Below, piece by piece: positions 8,410 to 15,448 of a DNA stretch of 64,000 nucleotides (position 1 is its first letter; each line of letters begins with the position of its first letter). The stretch is from JALZKA01 sp963721645 (lineage in GTDB: Bacteria; Actinomycetota; Thermoleophilia; Solirubrobacterales; 70-9). Both the position numbers and the translations under genes were made by a program. The stretch is taken from contig CAVRJK010000002.1 in the NCBI GenBank assembly GCA_963721645.1, positions 1,984,001 through 2,048,000 on the forward strand, in the 5' to 3' direction. A model generated the notes under the pieces. The model searched no databases. It had not been told where the DNA came from and saw nothing but the letters and a program-made list of their open reading frames with translations.

Positions 8410-9235
8410 ATGCGCCTGTCGAGTGGAACACACCTGTTGCTTCGCATCGGCACCGGCTTCACGCTGGCGTTCATTTACGTGCCGCTGGCGATCGTCTTCG
8501 TCTACGCCTTCTCGGAGGCGCGCACGTTCGAGTGGCCGCCCCCCGGGTTCACCCTCGAGTGGTTTGAGAAGGCCACCCAGAACGTGGGAGCGCGCGAAGC
8601 GCTCTGGTACTCCTTCAAGGTCGGGCTGCTTGCGACAGGAGTCGCAATGATCCTGGGGACGCTTGCGTCCCTCGCCGTCGCGCGCCACCGCTTCTTCGGC
8701 CGCGAAACCATCTCGTTCCTGGTGATCCTCCCGATCGCGCTCCCCGGAATCGTCACCGGCATCGCGCTGAACTCGACGTTCACCCAGGTGCTCGGGATCC
8801 CGCTGAGCATCCTCACGATCGTGATCGCCCACGCGACCTTCTGCATCGTGGTCGTCTATAACAACGCCGTCGCGCGCCTGCGGAGAATGTCCTCCGTCGT
8901 TCGAGGAGGCTTCGGCCGACCTGGGCGCGACACCTTGGCAGACGTTTCGCATGGTGACGCTGCCGAACATGAGAAGTGCGCTTGTCGCAGGCGCCCTGCT
9001 TGCCTTCGCGCTTTCGTTTGACGAGATCATCGTCACCACGTTCACCATCGGCGCCGGCGATGAGACGCTGCCCATCTGGATCCTCAACAACTTCTCGAGG
9101 CCGAATCAACTGCCGATCGTGAACGTCGTAGCGGTCTTCGTGATCCTGATCTCGATCATCCCGGTCTACTTCGCCCACAAGCTGTCGAGTGAAGTCGACT
9201 CAGGAGCCGGGCCGGCACCTCAGGCCGCAGCCTGA
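8410..9235 (+). pseudogene. potC: Polyamine ABC transporter permease PotC, one frameshift
   Basis: ATG 8410 follows the potB stop directly. The first frame covers the N-terminal helices (LAFIYVPLAIVFVYAFSEA, ISFLVILPIALPGIVTGIAL) up to VARLRRM. One extra base in AGAATGTCCTCCG (about 8884-8893) is needed to join SPSFEEASADLGATPWQTF, the EAA loop that contacts the ATPase, and the C-terminal helices to TGA 9235. The repaired product is about 274 residues, normal for PotC. It completes the potADBC set; a hairpin (9280-9311) lies downstream. Confidence 0.85.
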
Positions 9236-9279
9236 CCTCCGTGCCCGCGACTACTCAGTCGGCATTCTCAAGCGATTTG

Positions 9280-9311
9280 CCCTCAGCATGCGATCGCCCG
9301 CACGCTGAGGG
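9280..9311. terminator. Hairpin between convergent potC and tatA
   Basis: CCCTCAGC (9280-9287) pairs with GCTGAGGG (9304-9311), and inside it TGCG pairs with CGCA, giving a 12-bp stem with one mismatch. It sits between the ends of potC (+) and tatA (-), where a two-way terminator is expected, but there is no T run on either side. Confidence 0.5.
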
Positions 9312-9325
9312 TGTCGCCGAACGAA

Positions 9326-9520
9326 CTACGAGACGTTCGAGGTCGTCGGCTCGTCGATCTGGGCCTTGACCGGCTCGGCGTCATTGCCGGTTACCGAATC
9401 CTTGAACTCGCGGAAGCCCTTGCCGGCCGACTTGCCGAGCTCAGGAAGCTTCGAGGGGCCGAAGACGACCAGGGCGATGATCAGAACGATTGCAATTTCC
9501 AATGGGCCGATGTTCGGCAT
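9326..9520 (-). CDS. tatA: Sec-independent protein translocase subunit TatA
   Basis: A 64-residue protein: one N-terminal membrane helix (IGPLEIAIVLIIALVVFGPSKLPEL, shown here in overlapping parts PLEIAIVLIIALVVFG and FGPSKLPELG), the conserved FGPxKLPELG hinge, then an amphipathic helix with SAGKGFREFKDS and a polar tail. This is the TatA/E plan; TatB would be longer. TatA forms the pore for folded proteins with twin-arginine signals. The exported ferritin-like lipoprotein encoded 1.2 kb upstream has such a signal, so the placement may not be chance. Separated from the cupredoxin gene by a repeat block. Confidence 0.92.
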   Translation of the reverse strand: MPNIGPLEIAIVLIIALVVFGPSKLPELGKSAGKGFREFKDSVTGNDAEPVKAQIDEPTTSNVS

Positions 9521-9535
9521 GAGTCTCTCGCTTTC

Positions 9536-9663
9536 GGCGACCGCGGGGTCAGACCCCTGGATCGCTTTGGTTTGGTTTTCTGATGATTCTCGGCGACTGA
9601 GGGGTCAGACCCCCTAGATCGCTTCGGGTTTGAGTTTTGTCTTGATTTTCGGGGTCAGACCCC
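9536..9663. repeat. Dispersed palindromic repeat, three copies of GGGGTCAGACCCC
   Basis: Perfect copies of the 13-bp palindrome GGGGTCAGACCCC lie at 9545-9557, 9601-9613 and 9651-9663. The spacers are related: after the first two copies comes (T/A)GATCGCTT then a G/T-rich stretch ending in GATT, and TCGGCGACT precedes the second copy. The block fills the whole gap between tatA and the cupredoxin gene. The same unit recurs at 14.25 kb, 26.34 kb and, in reverse orientation and more degenerate, at 55.84 kb. Confidence 0.85.
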
Positions 9664-9671
9664 GGATTTGG

Positions 9672-10055
9672 CTATTCGACGACGACCGAGCCCTTCATGA
9701 ATACGTGGAACCGGCAGTAATAGGTGTAGGTGCCGGGGGTGTCGAAAGTCTCTTCCGCAGAGTCGCCCTTGCCGAGATTCTCGGTATCGAACGAGCTGTC
9801 ATCCGCGGTCGCGGTGTGCGGGGCCGTGTCCTGGTTGGTGAAGGTGATCGTCGTGCCCGCGGGAACGGTGATCTCCTCCGGGTCGTAAAGGAACTCGACG
9901 ATCTCGACGGAGTCCCCTGTGCCCGTGGTCGGCTCCTTGGCGGGGGTGCCCTCCGATGACGTCTCCTCCTCCGTCGACGACGGAGTGGCGACGGTCTGGT
10001 CGCCGGCGTCGTCGTTGCCGCAGCCGGCGACCCCCGCAAAAGCGAGGGCCGCCAA
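9672..10055 (-). CDS. Cupredoxin (plastocyanin-like) lipoprotein
   Basis: About 127 residues: short hydrophobic leader with lipobox VAGC (Cys12 from TTG 10055), an acidic/Thr/Ser-rich linker, then a blue-copper domain. Type 1 copper ligands are visible: His80 (TAPHTA), Cys114, His117 and Met120 (YYCRFHVFM). The start is uncertain: TTG 10055 gives a short leader; reading back to ATT 10091 would add PGAVRTVVLALLA, a proper n- and h-region, with AAGGCGG seven bases upstream. It follows the ferritin-like gene closely in the same direction, so it probably belongs to that operon and could carry electrons for exported iron or copper chemistry (inference). Confidence 0.85.
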   Translation of the reverse strand: MAALAFAGVAGCGNDDAGDQTVATPSSTEEETSSEGTPAKEPTTGTGDSVEIVEFLYDPEEITVPAGTTITFTNQDTAPHTATADDSSFDTENLGKGDSAEETFDTPGTYTYYCRFHVFMKGSVVVE

Positions 10056-10075
10056 CAGGGCAAGTACGACGGTTC

Positions 10076-10717
10076 TTACTGCGCCAGGAATGGCGTAACC
10101 GCCTTCGTGACTTCGTCAACCGTCAGCGTCGGGTCGAACGCTTCCGGCGCGGCGGGCTCGCCCGCCAGGTTGCGTACGACAGCCGCGTGACGGGCTTCGA
10201 TCTGAACGATCTGCCCAGCAACGGACAGGAGGTCCTTGGACTTGATCGCGGGGCCGGCGCCGTTGTAGGCGCTGACGCCGAGGTCCTCGAACGTGATCGC
10301 GGTCGCGAGGAACGTTTCCTCCGACGAGAACGCGTCGCCGAAGTCCACGCCGGGAGCCTCGACGGGCTTACCGCCGAGATCCTCGATGGCTCCGGTCAGA
10401 CCTGCAACGTGCTCGGCCTCCTGCTCACCAAACGTCTTGGCGATGTCAGCGACGTCGCTCGAGAGCTTGGCCTGCTTGCCAGCCTCCTCGTAGAACGCCG
10501 TCTCGAGGTACTCGAGCGTGAGAGCGAAGTTGAGGATCTCAATGTCACCCTCGGTTCCGCCGCTCTGCGCAAATGCCTTCCGAAGGAGAGGCCCGGCTGC
10601 GAACGCGCCATACGTGGCGCCTGCTGCGAGAACCCCCTTCATCAGGAATGAGCTTCGATCGATGGCTTCGAACTCGATCTGCTCGAGCTCGGGAGCCGCA
10701 TTTGTCTTGTTAGTCAT
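10076..10717 (-). CDS. Ferritin-like domain protein, exported
   Basis: A 213-residue protein of the ferritin-like (Ferritin_2 / desiccation-related) group. After a charged N-terminus, DRSSFLMKGVLAAGATYG looks like a signal with a degraded twin-arginine motif (RS instead of RR). The four-helix part carries paired acidic/His motifs: LTLEYLETAFYEE, EQEAEHVAGL, AITFEDLGVSAY and QIEARHAAVV, the E-6Y/ExxH pattern of a di-metal site. Function is unknown beyond probable metal binding or oxidation. It is 30 bases downstream of a paralogue and has a good RBS (GAAAGGAG) upstream of ATG 10717. Confidence 0.85.
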   Translation of the reverse strand: MTNKTNAAPELEQIEFEAIDRSSFLMKGVLAAGATYGAFAAGPLLRKAFAQSGGTEGDIEILNFALTLEYLETAFYEEAGKQAKLSSDVADIAKTFGEQEAEHVAGLTGAIEDLGGKPVEAPGVDFGDAFSSEETFLATAITFEDLGVSAYNGAGPAIKSKDLLSVAGQIVQIEARHAAVVRNLAGEPAAPEAFDPTLTVDEVTKAVTPFLAQ

Positions 10718-10747
10718 TTCTCGAATCTCCTTTCTGGGATTCGCCCG

Positions 10748-11422
10748 TTACCCGACGAGGAACGGCTGGACAGCGTCCAGGACCGTCTGCGGGTCGGCCG
10801 GGACAGCAAACGCGCCGTCCGGGGTGGCGCTCTCACCGATCAACGTGTTGAGGAGGGCCGCGTGGCGCGCCTCGTTCGTGTGGATCGACAGAGCCGCAGC
10901 GAGGATGTCCGGATTCTCGATCGCCGCAGCCTGGCCCAGGTACGCCGCCGCACCGAGGTTTTCTACCTCAGCCGCCGTCGTCAGGACAGTCTCTGCGTCG
11001 TCGAGGGGGAACTCCGCCTCGGGCTCCTCAGCGGGCTTCTCGCCCAGTGAGTCGAGCGTGGCGATCAGAGCTTCAACGTGCTCCTGCTCCTGTCCACCAA
11101 TCGTCTTTACGAGCTCCAGCTCAGCGCCCTTGAAAAGGCCACTGTCCGCGACGGCGGCATAGAAGCCGGCCTCGAGGTACTCGAGCGTCAGCGCATAGTT
11201 GAGGATTCCGACATCGCCTTCACCGAACGACGCGAGCGGGTCATCGCTCGTCTCCGCATCGGTGGTCGAGGTCGGCTCTTCGTCTTCATCGTCGCCGCAG
11301 GCCGCCAGGAAGGCGCCCGCTGCTCCGGTTCCGCCCGTCAGCACAAGGAACTTGCGCCGCGAGAATGGGTCCCTCGCCGCGCGCGCGATGGCGTTGCGGT
11401 TGGGATTCGTAGGTACGGTCAT
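10748..11422 (-). CDS. Ferritin-like domain protein with Tat lipoprotein signal
   Basis: A 224-residue paralogue of the next gene. The start at ATG 11422 is chosen because GGAGGT lies nine bases upstream. The N-terminus has a true twin-arginine signal, FSRRKFLVLTGG, ending in AFLAAC, a lipobox, so it is probably a Tat-exported lipoprotein anchored outside the membrane. The ferritin-like core repeats the motifs LTLEYLEAGFY, GQEQEHVEAL, AAEVENLGAAAY and HTNEARHAALL, giving the ExxH pairs of a di-metal centre. It is first in a three-gene minus-strand unit with the second ferritin-like protein and the cupredoxin lipoprotein. Confidence 0.87.
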   Translation of the reverse strand: MTVPTNPNRNAIARAARDPFSRRKFLVLTGGTGAAGAFLAACGDDEDEEPTSTTDAETSDDPLASFGEGDVGILNYALTLEYLEAGFYAAVADSGLFKGAELELVKTIGGQEQEHVEALIATLDSLGEKPAEEPEAEFPLDDAETVLTTAAEVENLGAAAYLGQAAAIENPDILAAALSIHTNEARHAALLNTLIGESATPDGAFAVPADPQTVLDAVQPFLVG

Positions 11423-11600
11423 GTCTATCTGACCTCCATTAGGGGGTGTTGCCAAATACCGGGGCCCGTGCTTTGGACCTTGTCCCGGTATCGCCTCCCG
11501 ACGGCACCGGTCCTTTTCCGGACTTGCACGTGAATTCGAAGGCGCAGCGGAGATGGATCACTCTCGCCCGCAAGTTGTTCACTTGGTTTGGCCGTGCGGC

Positions 11601-12200
11601 CTAGCCGGGGACGGGAGCGCCTAGTAACTTCTCGCACACGTTGAAGAGCGTCTCCAGGGCAAATTCCTGGGTGACGGCGGGGTCCTTGAGGGTCATGCTC
11701 ACGGAAAAGCCGATCAAGAGCGCCGTAAGCACCAGGGCGACCTTGTCTGGCGATGCAGAGCCGAACTCTCCGCTCTTTTGGCCCGCCCTGATGATCCCGA
11801 CAACGGTCTTTCGGTACTCGTCTGAGAGCGCCTGCCGCGCCTGCCGCGCCCGCTCGTCGCGCAGCGCCACCTTCCAGAGTTCGATCCAGAAGGTTGACTC
11901 GCGATCGGCGACGGTCATTTCAATCAGTTCGCGTAGGCGAGCTGTCTGGGTGGGCAGGGCCGACATGCGCTCACGCGCCTGATCGAGGAACCAGTTCTTG
12001 CGAATTTCAAGAACGGCGATCAGCACCCCGGTCGGGTCGTCCACCCAATAGGAGATCTCAGAAGTACTGACATCCAGCTTCTCGGCGAGGTCAGCGAGGC
12101 TGAAACTGCTCGCGCCCCGTTCCATGATCGCCTCGGCGCCCGCCATCACGACCGACCCGAAGCCGACCGTCGGCAGGCGATGCTCACCCATCTGATTCAC
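11601..12200 (-). CDS. TetR/AcrR family transcriptional regulator
   Basis: A 199-residue one-domain DNA-binding protein with an N-terminal HTH of TetR type (GAEAIMERGASSFSLADLAE then KLDVSTSEISYWVDDPTGVL). The usual recognition motif YxHFxxKxxL is altered to YWVDDPTGVL. The C-terminal helical domain (FWIELWKVALRDERARQARQ, followed by EYRKTVVGIIRAGQKSGEF) resembles the BetI-like ligand domain. It overlaps the upstream TetR gene by 17 bases and shares its C-terminal design, so the two look like a duplicated pair, possibly forming a heterodimer. They follow the semialdehyde dehydrogenase gene in the same direction. Confidence 0.82.
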   Translation of the reverse strand: MNQMGEHRLPTVGFGSVVMAGAEAIMERGASSFSLADLAEKLDVSTSEISYWVDDPTGVLIAVLEIRKNWFLDQARERMSALPTQTARLRELIEMTVADRESTFWIELWKVALRDERARQARQALSDEYRKTVVGIIRAGQKSGEFGSASPDKVALVLTALLIGFSVSMTLKDPAVTQEFALETLFNVCEKLLGAPVPG

Positions 12201-12789
12201 CCAGGCTGCGCAACTTGAGATCGGCCTCTAAAAGCTCGCCGGCCACCGTCACGCAGGCGTCCAGCATGTAATTCGGGCGGATCGTCGTGTCGCCCAGCGT
12301 CGCCTGGGTAGCCAGGGCGTCGATCAGCGTTGAGATCGTAATCGCGGCGCGGCGCGTGTCAGGGCATTGGAACTCGCCCGAGGCCACACCCGACTGAATG
12401 ACCTCCTCGAGGATTCCGCGGAACCGCTCGTCGAACTTGTGACAGAGGGTTCTTGCGCGGTCGTCGCGGAGCGCGAACGACCACAGCTCGATCCACATCG
12501 ACCAATCGAAGTCTGGAACCGTCGCCTCGAAGATGGCGACAATCCGGTCGCTCGCAGAGGCTCCTTTGGGAACGGCAAGCGCTTCTTCGAAAAGGTCCTC
12601 GTCGCGCTGCATGATGGCGCGAAAGACATCCCACTCGGACTCGAAGTCGGCGCCGATCTCGGCAAGGGTCAACCCCATCGCCTTTCCCAGCTCCGGCAGG
12701 GTCCAGCCATCCGCGCCCTCATCGCGGGTCAGCCGCTCGGCCGCGTCGAGCACCGCTAGCCGCTGCGAGGGTGTCTCATCGCCGTTCAT
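12184..12789 (-). CDS. TetR/AcrR family transcriptional regulator
   Basis: A 201-residue TetR-type regulator. The HTH region (LDAAERLTRDEGADGWTLPE, then LGKAMGLTLAEIGADFESEWDVF) keeps the family spacing but has lost the aromatic YxHF; ADFESEWDVF stands in its place. The C-terminal part (WSMWIELWSFALRDDRARTL, GILEEVIQSGVASGEF) parallels the downstream TetR gene. It starts 72 bases after the succinate-semialdehyde-type dehydrogenase gene ends. A role in controlling the catabolic genes beside it is likely but only by position. Confidence 0.82.
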   Translation of the reverse strand: MNGDETPSQRLAVLDAAERLTRDEGADGWTLPELGKAMGLTLAEIGADFESEWDVFRAIMQRDEDLFEEALAVPKGASASDRIVAIFEATVPDFDWSMWIELWSFALRDDRARTLCHKFDERFRGILEEVIQSGVASGEFQCPDTRRAAITISTLIDALATQATLGDTTIRPNYMLDACVTVAGELLEADLKLRSLGESDG

Positions 12790-12861
12790 GCCTATGCATT
12801 CCGACCCGAAAGCTATTCGGGTCGAGCCGGAGGGGTCGTGCCGCCCCTACGTCAAACCTCG

Positions 12862-14229
12862 CTACTTCAAGACCCTGATCAACTTCTTGTTCACGAACTC
12901 GTCCATGCCGTATTTGCCGAGCTCGCGACCAAAGCCAGAGTTCTTGACACCTCCAAAGGGCAGCTCCGCTCCGTCGAGGAGGACCCCGTTGACGTAGACC
13001 ATCCCTGTGTCGAGGCTGTCCGCTACACGCTGGGCCTGCTCCGGGTCGGTCGAAAAGACGTATGAGCCAAGTCCGAACGGAGTGTCGTTCGCCAGTTGGA
13101 TGGCTTCCTCCTCTGAACTCACCCTGTACACGCTTGCCACCGGTCCGAAGAACTCCTCGTGGTGGGCATCGTTGTCCGGTGTGATCCCCGTCAGCACGGC
13201 GCCCGAGAAGAAGTTGTCCTTTCGATCACCCCCCGCGATCTGGGCGCCCTGGGCGACTGCGCGGTCGATCTGCTCCTGGAGGCCTTCGGCGGCCTGCGAG
13301 GACGAAAGGGGGCCCATCTCAGCGTCGTCTGACATCGGATCGCCTGCCTCGGTGGCCGTGACCTTGGCCGTGAACTTCTCGAGGAAGTCGTCGTACAGAT
13401 CGTCCGCAACGATGAAGCGCTTGGCTGCGTTACAGGACTGGCCGGAGTTGTCGAGCCGCGCCGAGGCAGCAGCCTCCACCGCCTCGTCAAGGTCGTCGGC
13501 TCCAAGGAGAATGAACGGATCGGAGCCGCCCAGCTCGAGCACGACCTTCTTCAGGTTGCGTCCTGCGATCTCCGCAACCGCTGCGCCGGCTCGCTCGGAG
13601 CCGGTAAGCGAGACGCCACGCACGCTCGGATTCTCGATCACCGCGGCAATCTGATCGTTCGAGGCGAGGATCGTTTGGTAGGCGCCGTCCGGGAATCCGG
13701 CATCCTTGAACATCTCCTGGATGGCTTCCGCCGACTCGGGGCACTGGTGTGCCGGCTTGAGCAGGATCGTGTTGCCGACAACGAGGTTCGGGCCCGCGAA
13801 CCGGGCCACCTGGTAGTACGGAAAGTTCCAGGGCATGATCCCCAGAAGCGGGCCGACCGAGCTCCGACGGATAAGAGCGGTGCCCTCGCCGGCCAGGAGG
13901 TCGATCGACTCGTCCGCGAGAATCTCCTCGCCGTTATCTGCGTAAAAGCCGTAGATATCGACACAGAAATCGACCTCGCCCAGGGCCTGCTCCATGGGCT
14001 TGCCCATCTCGCGGACGGCGATCTCAGCCAACGCCTCGCGCCGCTCCGAGTGGAGTTCGGCAACTTTCTTGACCATGGCCGCACGCTCGGCGACTGTGGT
14101 CTTGAGCGCCCAGCTCCGGTGCGCGCTGCCGGCCGCAGTCACCGCCGAATCGAGGTCTGCGTCGGAGATCTCGGGGAACTCCTTCTCGGTCTCGCCGGTA
14201 GCCGGATTGATGACTGCGTACTTGCCCAT
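12862..14229 (-). CDS. NAD(P)-dependent succinate-semialdehyde dehydrogenase-type ALDH
   Basis: A 455-residue aldehyde dehydrogenase of the short SSADH group that starts directly at the NPATGE motif. The oxyanion Asn is in MPWNFPYYQ, the NAD-binding TGSERAG follows, the general base is Glu232 (VLELGGSDPF) and the nucleophile Cys266 (NSGQSCNAAKRF). The RxSxGPLLGIMPWNFP pattern and lack of an N-terminal extension match GabD/Sad-like enzymes that oxidise succinate semialdehyde to succinate. Neighbours (class III aminotransferase, alanine dehydrogenase, polyamine importers) fit a GABA/putrescine route. A paired palindromic repeat separates it from ald. The precise substrate is inferred. Confidence 0.88.
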   Translation of the reverse strand: MGKYAVINPATGETEKEFPEISDADLDSAVTAAGSAHRSWALKTTVAERAAMVKKVAELHSERREALAEIAVREMGKPMEQALGEVDFCVDIYGFYADNGEEILADESIDLLAGEGTALIRRSSVGPLLGIMPWNFPYYQVARFAGPNLVVGNTILLKPAHQCPESAEAIQEMFKDAGFPDGAYQTILASNDQIAAVIENPSVRGVSLTGSERAGAAVAEIAGRNLKKVVLELGGSDPFILLGADDLDEAVEAAASARLDNSGQSCNAAKRFIVADDLYDDFLEKFTAKVTATEAGDPMSDDAEMGPLSSSQAAEGLQEQIDRAVAQGAQIAGGDRKDNFFSGAVLTGITPDNDAHHEEFFGPVASVYRVSSEEEAIQLANDTPFGLGSYVFSTDPEQAQRVADSLDTGMVYVNGVLLDGAELPFGGVKNSGFGRELGKYGMDEFVNKKLIRVLK

Positions 14230-14254
14230 GATTTCTCCTGTTCTCTGCGACTCC

Positions 14255-14314
14255 GGGGTAAGACCCCATGATCGCTTGTGCCAGTTGTGTTTCGGATTCA
14301 GGGGGTCAGACCCC
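14255..14314. repeat. Dispersed palindromic repeat pair
   Basis: GGGGTAAGACCCC (14255-14267, one mismatch in the core) and GGGGTCAGACCCC (14302-14314), 47 bases apart from start to start. The flanks match the block at 9.5 kb: TCTGCGACTCC before the first copy (TCGGCGACTGA there) and GATCGCTT after it. So a unit larger than the palindrome is conserved. It fills the gap between ald and the semialdehyde dehydrogenase gene. Confidence 0.85.
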
Positions 14315-14325
14315 GGTGGTGCTTG

Positions 14326-15444
14326 CTAGAAGTCCAGTACCTCTTCCGGCGGGCTGTAATCCATCCCCACGCCCTCGGCGACCGCCGCGTGCGTGACCTT
14401 GCCGTGTGCGACGTTGATACCCGGCTTGAGGCCAGGGATGCGTCCTACCGCCCCGACCACGCCGTGGTCGGCCAGCGCCAGCGTGTAGGGCAGCGTCGCG
14501 TTCGTGAGCGCGTAGGTCGAGGTGATCGGCACGGCGCCGGGCATATTTGCGACGCAGTAGTGGATGATCCCGTCGACTTCGTAGGTGGGGTCAGAGTGCG
14601 TGGTCGGCTTCGAGGTCTCAAAACAACCGCCCTGATCGATCGCAACATCCACCAGCACCGCGCTCTTCTTCATCAGGCCCAGCTGCTCGCGTGTGATGAC
14701 GTGTGGCGCTCTGGCACCGTGGACCAGGACGCCGCCGATCACCAGGTCGATGTCCGGCAGACGTTCCTCGATCGAAAGCGTGGATGAAAACACGGTCGAG
14801 GCCCTGCCGCCAAAGGTCACGTCGAGCTCGCGGAGGCGGTCGATCGACTTGTCGTAGACGAAAACGTCCGCCTCCATCCCGATGGCAATGAAAGCCGCGT
14901 TCATTCCCACCGCGCCGCCGCCGATGATCATCACGTTTGCCGCCGCCACTCCCGGGACCCCGCCCAGAAGAACACCGCGTCCGCCGAGAGGCTTCTCGAG
15001 CATGAAGGCTCCCGCCTGGGTTGCGATCTTGCCCGCGATCTCCGACATCGGCGCCAGCAGCGGTAAGCGGCCGTGGGCGTCCTCGACCGTCTCGTAGGCA
15101 ATGCAGACAGCGCCGGTGTCGCTCAACGCCTTTGTCAATTCGGGCGCAGGAGCCAGATGGAGGTAGGTGAAGAGCGTCGTCTCGGCGCGGAGCATCTCGA
15201 CCTCCGGCATCTGCGGCTCCTTGACCTTCAGGATCATCTCGGCTTCGCCCCATACGTCCTCGGCACCCGGAACGATGCGCGCGCCTTGAGCCTCGTAGTC
15301 GGCATCGGAAATTGCCGAACCCTCGCCGGCGCCTTTCTGGATCAGCACGTCATGGCCGTGCTCGGCCAGTTCGCGAGCACCGATCGGCGTCAGCGCGACC
15401 CTGTACTCGTCCGTCTTGATCTCAGTCGGAACTCCTACTTTCAT
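14326..15444 (-). CDS. ald: Alanine dehydrogenase
   Basis: A 372-residue, full-length Ald. N-terminal MKVGVPTEIKTDEYRVALTP with the substrate-binding Arg/Lys (RVAL, ILKVKEPQ), the His of YLHLAPAPEL, the nucleotide site IIGGGAVGMNAAFIAIGMEA and the C-terminal NMPGAVPITSTYALTNATLPY, which is diagnostic. It converts L-alanine, NAD+ and water to pyruvate, ammonium and NADH. Lying four bases downstream of pucR and close to a pyruvate-type aminotransferase, its likely job is to turn the alanine formed there back to pyruvate so amine catabolism can continue. Confidence 0.96.
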   Translation of the reverse strand: MKVGVPTEIKTDEYRVALTPIGARELAEHGHDVLIQKGAGEGSAISDADYEAQGARIVPGAEDVWGEAEMILKVKEPQMPEVEMLRAETTLFTYLHLAPAPELTKALSDTGAVCIAYETVEDAHGRLPLLAPMSEIAGKIATQAGAFMLEKPLGGRGVLLGGVPGVAAANVMIIGGGAVGMNAAFIAIGMEADVFVYDKSIDRLRELDVTFGGRASTVFSSTLSIEERLPDIDLVIGGVLVHGARAPHVITREQLGLMKKSAVLVDVAIDQGGCFETSKPTTHSDPTYEVDGIIHYCVANMPGAVPITSTYALTNATLPYTLALADHGVVGAVGRIPGLKPGINVAHGKVTHAAVAEGVGMDYSPPEEVLDF

Positions 15445-15448
15445 TTCT

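Noticed and set aside
3941..8893. Programmed +1 ribosomal frameshifting as the cause of the five shifts
   Set aside because: No shared slippery sequence or structure at the sites, and unrelated genes are involved; local error or decay is simpler.
7384..9090. 568-codon open frame on the minus strand across the first potB-potC
   Set aside because: Arg/Asp/Gln-rich antisense shadow; the plus strand has clear permease proteins.
11423..11600. 178-bp gap upstream of the ferritin-like operon
   Set aside because: I found no clear operator, small gene or RNA; a promoter must be here but none is convincing by eye.
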